A stretch of 64,000 nucleotides of DNA from the NCBI GenBank assembly GCA_000752215.1, contig CCFG01000017.1:558001-622000 (forward strand). The letters are read 5' to 3'. Made by a program: the position numbers and the translations under genes. This stretch comes from a bacterium MS4 (GTDB lineage: Bacteria; Bacillota; Clostridia; Oscillospirales; Acutalibacteraceae). The notes beneath the pieces were generated by a model, which had not been told where the DNA came from, made no database searches, and saw nothing but the letters and a program-made list of their open reading frames with translations. Below are positions 9,785-18,356 of this stretch, in pieces; the stretch's first letter is position 1; every line of letters begins with the position of its first letter.

Positions 9785-11689
9785 ATGAAAATCAATACAG
9801 ATGCTTTACTCAGCATACTAAAGCAGCATACCGGCTGGGTAGAATCAAAGTATCTTGCCGACACCTTTCGCGTCACTTCCCGTACGATTCGAAACTATGT
9901 CAATCGGCTTAATGCGGAATCACAGAGGCCGCTAATTGAATCCTCTTATCATGGGTACCGTTTCATTTCCGAGGCTGAAAATAGGAACAGCGCGGTTCCG
10001 GAGAAATCCGAGAACCGCACAAATTATGTTGTACGCCGCCTGATCGGCGCTACAGAGCCCGTTAATGTGTACGACCTTGCTGATGAACTATTTATCAGTG
10101 ATTCCACGTTGGAAAGCGATATTAAGCGCGCGAGGAATTCCATAAAATATTTCGAACTGCAGATAATACGCACGCGCGATACAATCATGATTTCCGGGGA
10201 AGAAGTAAATAAACGAAAGCTGATCAATCATTTAATCGCGGTGGAGAATCCGGAAAATTTTATGGCCTTTGCACATTCAAACATTCTTTCAGGGGACTAT
10301 CAGTCAACCCGCCTCGGCAATAAAATTTCGGAGGTTTTTCGCCAGCATAATCTTTACATCAATGATTACGGGCTCAACAATATTATTCTTCATATCATCG
10401 TGACCGTTGACCGGATTAAAAAAGGGCAGAACGTTTCCGAAAAGGTCGCCCTTGCCAAAGTGCAGGAAACAAAGGATTATTTTGTTGCCGTTGAAATTAA
10501 AAAGCTGATGGAAGATATTTACCATATTCCCATCAGTGACGCAGAGCTTTATTATCTGACTTTAATTATTTCAAGCAACAGCAATACGCTGGACTATTCC
10601 TTCGTCACGCGGGACAATATCACCGAATACATTCATGAAAAATATATCCGCATTACCAGGGATGTCATACGCCGACTGGAAGAGACCTATTACCTTGAGC
10701 CGTTTGACGATGATTTTCTGCTCAAGGTCACAATTCATATTCATAATTTGTTTCAGCGCGCGACAAACGGCATTTTCGTCCGCAATCCGCTGACAGAAAA
10801 AATGAAGGCCGCCTATCCGCTCATCTACGACATGGCAGTTTTCGTCGCAAATGAACTGCGCGATCAGGAGGCCCTCTATTTGAACGAGGATGAAATTGCT
10901 TTTCTGGCGTTTCACATTGGTTCCTATTTGGAAAATAACAAGATGATTCGGAACAAAGTAACCTGCATTTTTGTTTATGCTAAATATTACAATATGCATC
11001 AGGCCGCACTCGATCAGATCAAAGAGGCTTTTCGGGATGATATTACGCTCATCAAAGTGGCCTCTGTCACAGACATGGAAACTCTGAAAGTTTCCGCCGA
11101 TTTAATTATTACTTCTGTAAACGGGGATTTTCAGACGGATGGAAAAATCGTCCGTATCAATCCGTTTCTGACGCGGCAGGATATCGAACACATCCGGACG
11201 GAAATTGAAAAAATCAAGACCAAAAAGCGTAACAGCCTTACTTCATCGAACATTAAGCGATTTCTTGGCCGCCGGTTATTTAAAAAAGAGTTTTACGCAA
11301 AAGATGAATTTGAAATGATCGATCTGCTTACCACCGAATGCCATGAGCTCGGACTTTGCGATTCTTCCTTTCGGGATGAGGTTATCGAGAGGGAAAGCCT
11401 TTCGTCGACTTCGTTTGCCAATATGGTCGCGGTGCCGCATTCCCTGAAACAGAACGCGCTGCATTCCTTTCTTTCAGTGGTCATCAATGAAAAGCCGATG
11501 CAATGGGGAAATTATTCGGTAAATATTATTGTTCTTATTGGAATTAATAAAGAAGACAGGCCCGCTTTTCGAGAGCTGTTTGACGATCTGATTAACATAC
11601 TCAGCGAGCCCATTCATGTCAGTGAACTTGTCCGCTGTACGGATTATGACGATTTTGTCAAGGCGCTTACGCATATGATGACGGAATAG
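9785..11689 (+). CDS. PRD-domain transcriptional activator of PTS operon (LicR/BglG-like)
   Basis: 634 residues preceded by GGGGAGGGGAAGGG. Domains in order: N-terminal helix-turn-helix (SKYLADTFRVTSRTIRNYVNRL), a second HTH (VYDLADELFISDSTLESDIKRA), two PRD domains with conserved histidines (for example NNIILHIIVTVDRI and DEIAFLAFHIGSYLE), a IIB-like domain in which the usual phospho-cysteine is missing (TCIFVYAKYYNMHQAA), and a IIA-like C-terminal domain with the histidine motif VAVPHSLKQNA. PRD and IIA histidines are phosphorylated by PTS proteins so that activity follows sugar supply. Divergent from the PTS operon it most likely controls. Confidence 0.9.
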   Translation: MKINTDALLSILKQHTGWVESKYLADTFRVTSRTIRNYVNRLNAESQRPLIESSYHGYRFISEAENRNSAVPEKSENRTNYVVRRLIGATEPVNVYDLADELFISDSTLESDIKRARNSIKYFELQIIRTRDTIMISGEEVNKRKLINHLIAVENPENFMAFAHSNILSGDYQSTRLGNKISEVFRQHNLYINDYGLNNIILHIIVTVDRIKKGQNVSEKVALAKVQETKDYFVAVEIKKLMEDIYHIPISDAELYYLTLIISSNSNTLDYSFVTRDNITEYIHEKYIRITRDVIRRLEETYYLEPFDDDFLLKVTIHIHNLFQRATNGIFVRNPLTEKMKAAYPLIYDMAVFVANELRDQEALYLNEDEIAFLAFHIGSYLENNKMIRNKVTCIFVYAKYYNMHQAALDQIKEAFRDDITLIKVASVTDMETLKVSADLIITSVNGDFQTDGKIVRINPFLTRQDIEHIRTEIEKIKTKKRNSLTSSNIKRFLGRRLFKKEFYAKDEFEMIDLLTTECHELGLCDSSFRDEVIERESLSSTSFANMVAVPHSLKQNALHSFLSVVINEKPMQWGNYSVNIIVLIGINKEDRPAFRELFDDLINILSEPIHVSELVRCTDYDDFVKALTHMMTE

Positions 11690-11773
11690 ATATTTAGAGC
11701 TTAAAAATCCGCCCTTAATACTCGCTTTTTTGTCATGTGCAATCTGGATGGACGCAGGTCTCTATTACAAAAA

Positions 11774-11810
11774 AATGTGGCAGCAGAATACTTAATTCTG
11801 CTGCCACATT
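11774..11810. terminator. Bidirectional intrinsic terminator
   Basis: Perfect 16-bp stem (AATGTGGCAGCAGAAT and complement) with a 5-base loop, A-run on the left and T-rich on the right. It separates the convergent PRD regulator and thioesterase genes. Confidence 0.85.
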
Positions 11811-11816
11811 CTTTTG

Positions 11817-12227
11817 TTAGTCATCCGCCGGCGGGGGCTCAATGCAAAACATGGTGAAGTCTCCCTCGGCTAATACAGCGCTTTCTTCATCCGTAATATC
11901 CACATGGAGAATACAGGTGGTGGATCCGCGGTGAATCACCGATCCTTTCGCAGTAACCGTTCCCTGAGAAACAGACTTGATATAATTCAACCCTCCGCTC
12001 AGTGTTACATAGCGGCCGCCGTTGCTTCTTGCCGCAGCACCCGCCGCACAATCTGCCATGGTATAATAAGCACCGCCGTGAAGGATGCCGAATGGATTGA
12101 GTGAGCACACCCCAATCCTCAATTCCACCTCCACACAATCTCTTTGATATGACTTTACAGATATACCGTTATGCCTCATAAAGTCGTTTCCATCGTTTTT
12201 AAATCCAATCAAGGTTTCCTTATCCAC
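11817..12227 (-). CDS. Hotdog-fold thioesterase (PaaI/YdiI type)
   Basis: 136 residues with the PaaI-type hotdog signature: the helix preceded by GILHGGAYYTMADCAAGAAA, where the HGG motif and the Asp in ADCA are the expected catalytic elements, then beta strands VTLSGGLNYIKSVSQGTVTAKGSVIHRG. Such enzymes hydrolyse acyl-CoA thioesters. Single gene with its own terminator. The natural acyl substrate cannot be read from the sequence. Confidence 0.85.
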   Translation of the reverse strand: MDKETLIGFKNDGNDFMRHNGISVKSYQRDCVEVELRIGVCSLNPFGILHGGAYYTMADCAAGAAARSNGGRYVTLSGGLNYIKSVSQGTVTAKGSVIHRGSTTCILHVDITDEESAVLAEGDFTMFCIEPPPADD

Positions 12228-12252
12228 TTATTTCCCTCCGGGTAAAACATCC

Positions 12253-12269
12253 CATGTCACATAGACATG
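12253..12269. promoter_or_regulatory. Inverted repeat upstream of thioesterase gene
   Basis: CATGTC-ACATA-GACATG, perfect 6-base arms, 26 bases upstream of the thioesterase start. Position suits an operator or a leader hairpin covering the ribosome site; the regulator is not known. Confidence 0.35.
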
Positions 12270-12818
12270 ATTGTCTTCTTTTTTACGTAATTTATGTATT
12301 CGGTTCCGTCGCATGGCTGCTCAAAATGGTGTTTCTTTTCTGCTCCACACAGCTCATGATAAAATGGGCATGCTGCCGCTGCGCACAGAGAAGGCCATTT
12401 TTTAATTATCCACACCTGCTTTTATAACAATAATATTATTACTGAAACCGTGGCCTTTTGCAAGCATTAATTTTAAGCGAAGGAACCGCATTGAACAAGA
12501 ATGCAAATTTCACACCTAAAATTTGGTCGTAAAAACCTTCCCCGGCGGGGAAACCTTCCGGCTAATTAGGGTAATGGGCAGTGTCATAAGGAAGTAATTA
12601 TTAAATCCTACAATAAACAACAGCCATAGAAAGATGGACAGCTAACAAACGGCATAAAATACGGCGGATTGAAGAAATGTGTAATCATCAGAGCTCCGGG
12701 TGATTGACCTGTGCGACCGCACATAAACGTCTCCGGCATCTATATTTACATAACTTGTCAGACCGGGCTAGTCTGATCAGGACCCCACACGGAGCATGGG
12801 GTATGAACAAAAGCAAGC
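12270..12818. other. Intergenic region without a supported gene
   Basis: About 550 bases between the thioesterase upstream region and the PlsY-like gene. It holds AT-rich stretches (12418-12450) that could be promoter for the thioesterase, and a short inverted repeat CTTCCCC-GGCGGGGAA near 12537-12552. No reading frame with a ribosome site and protein-like composition was found. Confidence 0.5.
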
Positions 12819-13430
12819 TCATAACCGACGGCCCTTGAATTTGGCCCGCAAATCTACTTTTCTTTCCGTTCCGGCTATGATTCTTAGCATAGAATCCCGA
12901 TGAAGAAAAAATACGAGTGCGGTACCGGCTAAACTGACGAGACCCGCCTCCAGCCCAAAATTCAGGAAAGCTGGAATCAGAAACAGGATTGGGATCACCA
13001 GAGCGCCGACTGCCAGATATCCCGTCGCAAGGACGGCACAAAGTCCGGCCAGATTCACGAGCAGTCCCCACAGAGGAGAAAACAGCACAAGATAAGTGCA
13101 GGTTACGGCAACGCTCCTGCCACCCCGAAATTTGTGCCAGAAAGGAAACGCGTGACCGGCGGCGGCGCCCAATCCCGCATAAAGGGTAGCGGACGGCCCC
13201 AGTGACCTGAACAAAAAGCGGCAGAGAACGCATGGCAATACTGTCTTAACAACATCTCCGAGCAGCGTGACAGCGGCACACTTAAACCCAAACTGCTCCA
13301 AAATATTCGCCATGCCCGGATTCCCTGTGCCGATTGCAAAGACGCTTTTGCCCGTTTTACGACGGGCAACGACATCGGCCGTCAGAAAGCAGCCGCAAAG
13401 ATATCCGATGATGATACATATAAATTGCAT
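12819..13430 (-). CDS. plsY: PlsY-like glycerol-3-phosphate acyltransferase
   Basis: 203 residues, the usual PlsY length, with five or so membrane segments. The PlsY motifs are present: the first cytosolic loop with SVFAIGTGNPGMANILEQFG, the GHAFPFWHKFRGGRSVAVT segment with the conserved His and the phosphate-binding FRGGR, and the later GYLAVGALVIPILF region. PlsY moves an acyl group from acyl-phosphate to glycerol-3-phosphate, the first step of phospholipid synthesis. Canonical PlsY has G(S/T)GNxGaTN; here the Thr is replaced (GTGNPGMAN), so this may be a specialised paralogue. It follows the small membrane protein gene by 37 bases and shares the two-component-controlled promoter at 13886-13931. 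Confidence 0.82.
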   Translation of the reverse strand: MQFICIIIGYLCGCFLTADVVARRKTGKSVFAIGTGNPGMANILEQFGFKCAAVTLLGDVVKTVLPCVLCRFLFRSLGPSATLYAGLGAAAGHAFPFWHKFRGGRSVAVTCTYLVLFSPLWGLLVNLAGLCAVLATGYLAVGALVIPILFLIPAFLNFGLEAGLVSLAGTALVFFLHRDSMLRIIAGTERKVDLRAKFKGRRL

Positions 13431-13467
13431 ATTCGACCGATGACCTCCTAAAAAAGAGTCGCTTCAT

Positions 13468-13836
13468 TTATTTAATTCCTTTGCAAATGGGGATGAGTGC
13501 CAATAAGATAACAATACCCACAACACCGACGATAATACCTTCGATCATCACTCCCCAGACCATCGTCATGCACATACCAATGCCCAGTGCCAGAGCGCCG
13601 ACTACTCCTATAAATACGGTCAGAACGGTTTTGGCATTCCACCTGATAGGCGCTTTATTTTCCATTTTGCGGCGGACTGCAACCATTATAAGAAGAACCA
13701 TAAGGCCGACCGCACCCATCACTATTCCGGGTTCAAATGCGTTCCATTCGGGAAGCAGGCACAGGCACATGCCGATTGCCAGCAGAATTCCTCCGACGGT
13801 TGACATAACCAGAGTAACGAAATTGCTTCTCTTCAT
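13468..13836 (-). CDS. Small membrane protein with internal duplication
   Basis: 122 residues, start at the ATG at 13836 with GGAGGAA 7 bases upstream; an in-frame ATG at 13851 lies before that ribosome site. About four hydrophobic helices. The two halves resemble each other: AIGMCLCLLPEWNAFEPG followed by IVMGAVGLMVLLIMV, and GIGMCMTMVWGVMIEG followed by IIVGVVGIVILLALI. Function not recognised. First gene after one of the four conserved promoters and directly upstream of the PlsY-like gene, so a role in the membrane with that enzyme is likely. Confidence 0.72.
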   Translation of the reverse strand: MKRSNFVTLVMSTVGGILLAIGMCLCLLPEWNAFEPGIVMGAVGLMVLLIMVAVRRKMENKAPIRWNAKTVLTVFIGVVGALALGIGMCMTMVWGVMIEGIIVGVVGIVILLALIPICKGIK

Positions 13837-13885
13837 AAAATATTCCTCCATATTATCGGATGATTCTCATCCATTTGATGACCTA

Positions 13886-13931
13886 ATCTTACTTCCCGAA
13901 TGTTTATGATTTGCTTATAAAATGTTTGAGA
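13886..13931 (-). promoter_or_regulatory. Response-regulator-type promoter A (11-bp tandem repeats + -10)
   Basis: Three tandem 11-mers on the plus strand (aatgtttatga, tttgcttataa, aatgtttgaga; 13899-13931) end exactly 7 bases from a -10 box TAAGAT on the minus strand (13886-13891). Direct 11-bp repeats replacing the -35 are the classic layout of OmpR/PhoB-type activated promoters. The same layout recurs at 17086, 19312 and 21173. Confidence 0.75.
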
Positions 13932-13987
13932 AATATTAAAATGTCCCGTCCGTACAAAAATGCGGACGGGGCGTCGATATTTTCATC

Positions 13988-14893
13988 CTACATACGGCGA
14001 AGCTGCCTGTTCGCCCTGATTACCATGCAAACACCGGTCGCAAGCAATATCAGACAGACCGCCGAACCGGTGAGAGCGTTCATGAGTCGCCGGATACTCA
14101 GTTCAGTATCGCTTCCGAAAGAGGCGAACATAGCGGTCTGCAGGGACAGCATGGCAACGAGCGCAGAGGCAAAACTAAAGGTTTTGATGGAGACAAGAAC
14201 AGGGCTGTGTATTTTCCGCGTTCCGGCCATGTAGACAACGGCGCGGGTCAAACAGTAAAAGTCGTACAGGGCCACGGCGAAAACAAGCGTCCCATGATAG
14301 AAGAAGCCCTTTCCCTCGCGGACGATGAGGACGACTACTCCTTGTAATGCCGCAGTCATAACAATAAGCAGCACACCGCTGAGGCGGTAAGCCCTGAACT
14401 CATGACGGCGGCGGTCTCTTTCGTCGCTCAAAGCCGCGAGCCTGCGGTTATTGCGCAAAAGCAGGAATCGTGCGACACACAGAACAGCGTAATAGCCGGC
14501 GAGCACCATCAGCCATGTGGAAACGAAATACCAGCCTGCTGCGGCTTTCATGAGCGCCAGCAGAATATCCGTGACAAGTGTTCCGTAAGTCATGGTGATC
14601 GTGCGAAAGGAATAATCCGCCACGAGCTTAGAGGTGAAGCCCGTCTTCTGCGCCGCGCTGTGCAAGCGCTCTTTCAGCGACGCGCTCTTGACCGCAAGGG
14701 TAATTGACCAAGCCGCAAATGTGAGCGATACGGCGGCGCAAACGTAGACGATAGATACCGCGGCTTCAGGAAGGCCATGGTCATTCTCCCTGGCAACGAT
14801 CAGAAGGGCCGCCGCCGAGAAAACAGCGGCGGCGACGCTAGACGGCACGGCCCTGGGGTAAAAACCGGAGATCCATTTTTTCAGCTTCTTCAC
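13988..14893 (-). CDS. Multispanning membrane protein, function unknown
   Basis: About 301 residues if started at the GTG at 14893, which has GGGAG 10 bases upstream; an ATG at 14932 is also possible (314 residues). Seven or eight hydrophobic segments are visible, starting with VPSSVAAAVFSAAALLIVA, separated by basic loops such as RNNRRLAALSDERDRRRHEFR. No family recognised. It lies downstream of the radical SAM gene on the same strand with a gap of about 115-155 bases and probably belongs to the same unit started by promoter C. GC and codon use match the neighbours. Confidence 0.7.
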   Translation of the reverse strand: MKKLKKWISGFYPRAVPSSVAAAVFSAAALLIVARENDHGLPEAAVSIVYVCAAVSLTFAAWSITLAVKSASLKERLHSAAQKTGFTSKLVADYSFRTITMTYGTLVTDILLALMKAAAGWYFVSTWLMVLAGYYAVLCVARFLLLRNNRRLAALSDERDRRRHEFRAYRLSGVLLIVMTAALQGVVVLIVREGKGFFYHGTLVFAVALYDFYCLTRAVVYMAGTRKIHSPVLVSIKTFSFASALVAMLSLQTAMFASFGSDTELSIRRLMNALTGSAVCLILLATGVCMVIRANRQLRRM

Positions 14894-15047
14894 GGTTTTC
14901 TCACTCCCATTCCTGGATTTATCTTGACACAAAGTGCACGTTCTTTGAGCTGCGGCGTCATGTCGCAGCAGCTGTCCACCATGATTTTACACTTCACGCG
15001 CAGCAGCACCTCAAATCGTTATGATAAAACCTTTCCGCGCGGCAGAA

Positions 15048-16433
15048 TTATGAAAACTTTTCGGCGCTCGCTTTGCATCCTGTGCAGTGCCCGGAGCATT
15101 CCCACAGGTTATCCGCTACGGGCGCCCAATGTTCAGCGGGTGTTTTACACTTTCCGGAAAGGTCAAGCACATTTTCAGGGCTTTCCAGATCGGTGGAACG
15201 AGCGGCGGACATTTCCACCATAGACGCCAGTGCACCGGGGTTATCCAGCAGAGGACAGGGACGCAAGTGGTTTTCATTGAAAGGCTGCCCCTTTCGATAG
15301 GCCATGAACAGGGGCGACCGCAGGGCTTCGAGCAGCGTTTTTTGATGGATATTTGAATCGGAATAATGAATAAACGCACAGGGTTCCATATCGCCGCCCG
15401 CGTTGATGTGGAAGTACCGCCTGCCGCCCGCGATGCATCCGCCGGCATATTCGCCGTCGTTCCAGAAATCCAGAGTAAAGATCGGCTTGGTCTCCCTGAA
15501 TTTCCGCACCTGTTCGTACATAAACTTCCGCTGTTCGGCGCTGACCATCAATTCGGGCACGGCTGCTTCCCCGACGGGCATATATGTAAAGAACCAGCAG
15601 AATTTGGCTCCCCAGTCGATCATCTGGTCGAAGTATCCCTCGGAACCGATCATCTGACAATTCTTGCTCGTGTAACAGCAGGAGATGCCGAAAGGCAGGC
15701 GTTTCGCTTTCAGGAGCGCCATAGCCTTTTCCACCTTTCTGAAAGTCCCTTCTCCGCGGCGGAAGTCGGTATCAGCTTCGAAGCCTTCGACGCTGATGGC
15801 GGGGATGAAGTTTTTAACCCGCAGCATATCGTCGGCAAAAGCCTCATCGATGAGAGTGCCGTTGGTGAAGGCGGTAAACTGGCAGTCGGGATGCGCTTCG
15901 CAAAGACGGATGATGTCCGCTTTCCGCACCAGAGGCTCCCCTCCCGAGTACAGATAGAAATAAGTGCCGAGCTTCGTTCCCTGCCGGATAATGCTGTCGA
16001 GCGTTTCGTAGGACATATTCAGCTTGTTGCCGTATTCAGCCGCCCAACAGCCGGTGCAGTGCAGGTTGCAGGCAGAGGTCGGGTCCATCAGGATCGCCCA
16101 TGGGATGTTGCATCCGTAATCCTCTGAAAGGGCCTCCTGCTTCGGGAAACCGAGCAGTGCAGCATTCAGCACAAAATTGTGAAACGTGGTTTTCAGGATG
16201 TCGTTGTCGATGTCCTTCCAGAGCCTCATGATAAACTGGTACCAGATGTTCTCCGGGTCATCCACAATTTTATGGATCGTTTCTTTCGGCCCGTCCGGGC
16301 CGGAGAAATCCTTTCCCCACCCAATGCGGTCGACCCATTCCAGAAGTTTCGGCAGGTTTTTTCCCGGATCGCCCGAAAGGTAGTTCATAGCCTGGTCCAA
16401 TGCAAAGGACTCCGCTTTTTCTTTTAAATTCAT
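15048..16433 (-). CDS. Radical SAM/SPASM-type enzyme
   Basis: 461 residues. The radical SAM cluster motif CNLHCTGC lies at residues 122-129, followed by a SAM-binding YLYSGGEPL segment and a C-terminal cysteine-rich region (CIAGGRRYFHINAGGDMEPCAF, then CPLL and a final CSGHCTGC) that would bind auxiliary iron-sulfur clusters. An N-terminal helical domain of about 100 residues precedes the barrel. The type is widespread in Clostridia with no settled function in my knowledge. Neighbours are a PlsY-like acyltransferase, membrane proteins and SDR enzymes, which points to lipid chemistry; a radical C-C coupling or chain modification of lipids is possible. Starts after AAGGGGGAA. Confidence 0.85.
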   Translation of the reverse strand: MNLKEKAESFALDQAMNYLSGDPGKNLPKLLEWVDRIGWGKDFSGPDGPKETIHKIVDDPENIWYQFIMRLWKDIDNDILKTTFHNFVLNAALLGFPKQEALSEDYGCNIPWAILMDPTSACNLHCTGCWAAEYGNKLNMSYETLDSIIRQGTKLGTYFYLYSGGEPLVRKADIIRLCEAHPDCQFTAFTNGTLIDEAFADDMLRVKNFIPAISVEGFEADTDFRRGEGTFRKVEKAMALLKAKRLPFGISCCYTSKNCQMIGSEGYFDQMIDWGAKFCWFFTYMPVGEAAVPELMVSAEQRKFMYEQVRKFRETKPIFTLDFWNDGEYAGGCIAGGRRYFHINAGGDMEPCAFIHYSDSNIHQKTLLEALRSPLFMAYRKGQPFNENHLRPCPLLDNPGALASMVEMSAARSTDLESPENVLDLSGKCKTPAEHWAPVADNLWECSGHCTGCKASAEKFS

Positions 16434-16493
16434 AGTTTTATTCCCCCTTGAGTTTTAGTTGAATATTGCGTCATGTTTATTACCCGGAGCTGT

Positions 16494-17030
16494 TCACTTT
16501 GAAAGTAAAGCGTTTGCTTTTTCGCATACTTCATAAATTGCATCATACTGATTATCAATCATCGGGGTTACCTTAGCGGTCTTTTTCCGCTGAATGTTAT
16601 GATAACTAAAATATGGCAGAATCCAGCCGATGAAAGCAGGAATCGCCAGAATAATGCAGAGCGGCAGCATGCCGGCAAGGTAAGCAAACACGGAGCCTGC
16701 CATGAATGCGGTTCCGAAAAGGCCGATGCTGAATGCGGCAATCATTGCTCCGGTGGTCTTGGAGCGCTCCAGAGCATCGATCTCGGCAGCGCAGGATTCA
16801 AACTGACGCTGAAGCCTTGTCAGTTCCGCTTTATTGCGAATTTTGCGATCGCGCTTTAATTTCAGCGTAACGGCGGAAATCCCCTGCTGGGAAGGCGCAG
16901 TCCCATCGAGCTCCCAGCCAAAATTAGCATAACCGTCGGTATATACGGATTCCATGCCGCGGTTAACCGTGACCTCTTTGTACTCATAGCCGATAAAATT
17001 ATTTTCGTTCTTTGTAATCTCAGACATCAT
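16494..17030 (-). CDS. Membrane protein with coiled coil, function unknown
   Basis: 178 residues when started at the ATG at 17030 behind GGAGC; a longer frame start at 17081 overlaps the promoter. The N-terminal part is a small soluble domain (YEYKEVTVNRGMESVYTDGYANFGWEL), then a basic coiled coil (KRDRKIRNKAELTRLQRQFESCAAEIDALE), two adjacent membrane segments and a cytosolic helical tail. No known enzyme motif. It is the first gene behind promoter C and precedes the radical SAM gene by 60 bases, so it is probably a partner of that enzyme. Confidence 0.72.
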   Translation of the reverse strand: MMSEITKNENNFIGYEYKEVTVNRGMESVYTDGYANFGWELDGTAPSQQGISAVTLKLKRDRKIRNKAELTRLQRQFESCAAEIDALERSKTTGAMIAAFSIGLFGTAFMAGSVFAYLAGMLPLCIILAIPAFIGWILPYFSYHNIQRKKTAKVTPMIDNQYDAIYEVCEKANALLSK

Positions 17031-17085
17031 CAACAGCTCCTTTTCTGATTTGTTTTTTAACTGACTCCATCCATTTGACATGCCT

Positions 17086-17120
17086 ATTTTACCTATGGAA
17101 TGTTTGTGAATTTCTTAGAT
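17086..17120 (-). promoter_or_regulatory. Response-regulator-type promoter C
   Basis: Repeat units aatgtttgtga and atttcttagat (17099-17120) lie 7 bases from a -10 box TAAAAT on the minus strand (17086-17091). The repeats overlap the last codons of the SDR epimerase gene. Drives the coiled-coil membrane protein and radical SAM genes. Confidence 0.65.
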
Positions 17121-18116
17121 TTTCCCTTCGCTGCTCAGCCATTTCACGGTATCGGCAATCGTTTGGGAAAACGGCCGTGTGTGGAATCCGAGCTCTTTCT
17201 CCGCCTTCTCGGAAGAAAAGTCATTGTTGCGGATCAAATTGTAGAGTTCAAATTTCAGTGCTTCCATATTTTCTTTGTCTTCAGACCCAACGATACTGCT
17301 CTGCGATGCCTGCATCTGCTCAGGAGTCAGAATCGTCTCCACACGCTTCGCCCCGCTTGCCTCGCTGATCAGATCGAACATCTTTCGCATCGAGACCATC
17401 TCATTGCTCATGATGTATCCCTCGCCCTTCCGGCCTTTTTCCACACAGGCAATTACGCCGTCCGCAAGATCGCGAACATCCACGGAATTGAAGGTACCGT
17501 CCACACCCACGGGCATCTGCCCCTGGCAATATCGGATTAGAAAACTGGCAAACAGTCCGAAAGCGCTGTCGTCCGGACCACATATTCCGGAAGGATAGAC
17601 AATGGAGGCATCCAAGTCCTTGCTACGCACCGCTTCCAGAACATATTGGGTCGCAATCGCTTTTGTTTCTGCATAATAGCCGACTACCTGATCGGGGAAA
17701 AATTCTTCCGGCTCCCGGATGATCCGGCCTTTCGGCGCTTCAAGAATCGCCCCGGTGGAGCTTACATGCACCAGCTTTTTTACGTGATGGGCAACACATA
17801 AGTCAACCACATTTTCTGTTCCCGTGACATTGACATCATAAACTTTTGGGTTGGGCTTTGGAGACGTCGTCACGATGCTTGCGCAATGGATCACGACTGC
17901 ATCGTGGCCTTCAGGTACCGCAAAGAAGGGTTTCAGTGAATTCAGGTCTGTCAGATCCCCAAAACACACCTCCGCCTCTTTCGGAACATATTTGACGGCA
18001 GGATCACCGTTCAGCACCAGCACCCGTACTTTTTTCCCTTGCGAGACCAGTTTGTGGGAAATATTGTTGCCTAAAAATCCTGCTGCGCCTGTTAATAAAT
18101 AGATTGTGTCTTTCAT
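17115..18116 (-). CDS. Extended SDR: NAD-dependent epimerase/dehydratase family protein
   Basis: 333 residues. The N-terminal nucleotide-binding motif TGAAGFLGNNIS and the catalytic YxxxK in GYYAETKAIATQYV are present, with VHVSSTGAI giving the Ser. The overall layout (FGDLTDLNSLKPFF, VTGTENVVDLCVAH) resembles 3-beta-hydroxysteroid dehydrogenase or dihydroflavonol reductase-like proteins, which reduce or oxidise hydroxyl groups on varied small molecules. Located downstream of the second SDR gene. A relic of the C-terminus of a second copy lies at 19215-19283. Substrate unknown; a lipid or polyketide-like ketone would fit the cluster. Confidence 0.82.
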   Translation of the reverse strand: MKDTIYLLTGAAGFLGNNISHKLVSQGKKVRVLVLNGDPAVKYVPKEAEVCFGDLTDLNSLKPFFAVPEGHDAVVIHCASIVTTSPKPNPKVYDVNVTGTENVVDLCVAHHVKKLVHVSSTGAILEAPKGRIIREPEEFFPDQVVGYYAETKAIATQYVLEAVRSKDLDASIVYPSGICGPDDSAFGLFASFLIRYCQGQMPVGVDGTFNSVDVRDLADGVIACVEKGRKGEGYIMSNEMVSMRKMFDLISEASGAKRVETILTPEQMQASQSSIVGSEDKENMEALKFELYNLIRNNDFSSEKAEKELGFHTRPFSQTIADTVKWLSSEGKI

Positions 18117-18225
18117 TTTGAGTTCCTTTCTGTTTCCTGTTTCTAAATTTTATATAATCTGCGGGCGTTGTCACAGCACCCTGAGATCTATCGAGAAAAT
18201 CAGACGATCGTTTCCGGGGATTCCC

Positions 18226-18309
18226 TCGGACAATCAAAGCCGTAAATGCAATACAGATAAAACCTATGATCAGCTTTCCGAATATTGATAGATTATAAAA
18301 CCATTTCAT
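18226..18309 (-). pseudogene. N-terminal remnant of a methyl-accepting chemotaxis protein
   Basis: An ATG at 18309 opens MKWFYNLSIFGKLIIGFI, the characteristic start of clostridial chemoreceptors (cytosolic start plus first membrane helix). Similarity is lost after about 27 residues and the frame runs on into the epimerase gene as out-of-frame sequence. It fills most of the gap between the two SDR genes. This is a broken gene end, suggesting that the SDR genes were joined here by rearrangement. Confidence 0.55.
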
Positions 18310-18356
18310 TTTTATCTCCGCTTATATTTTTTAGTATGTGGGGAGTACAGCGCCAA

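Noticed and set aside
12688-13233. 181-codon minus-strand frame overlapping the PlsY-like gene
   Set aside because: Alternative frame of the PlsY-like gene; Ser/Arg-rich and without membrane pattern.
15366-16127. 253-codon plus-strand frame
   Set aside because: Antisense of the radical SAM gene, whose cysteine motifs and ribosome site are clear.
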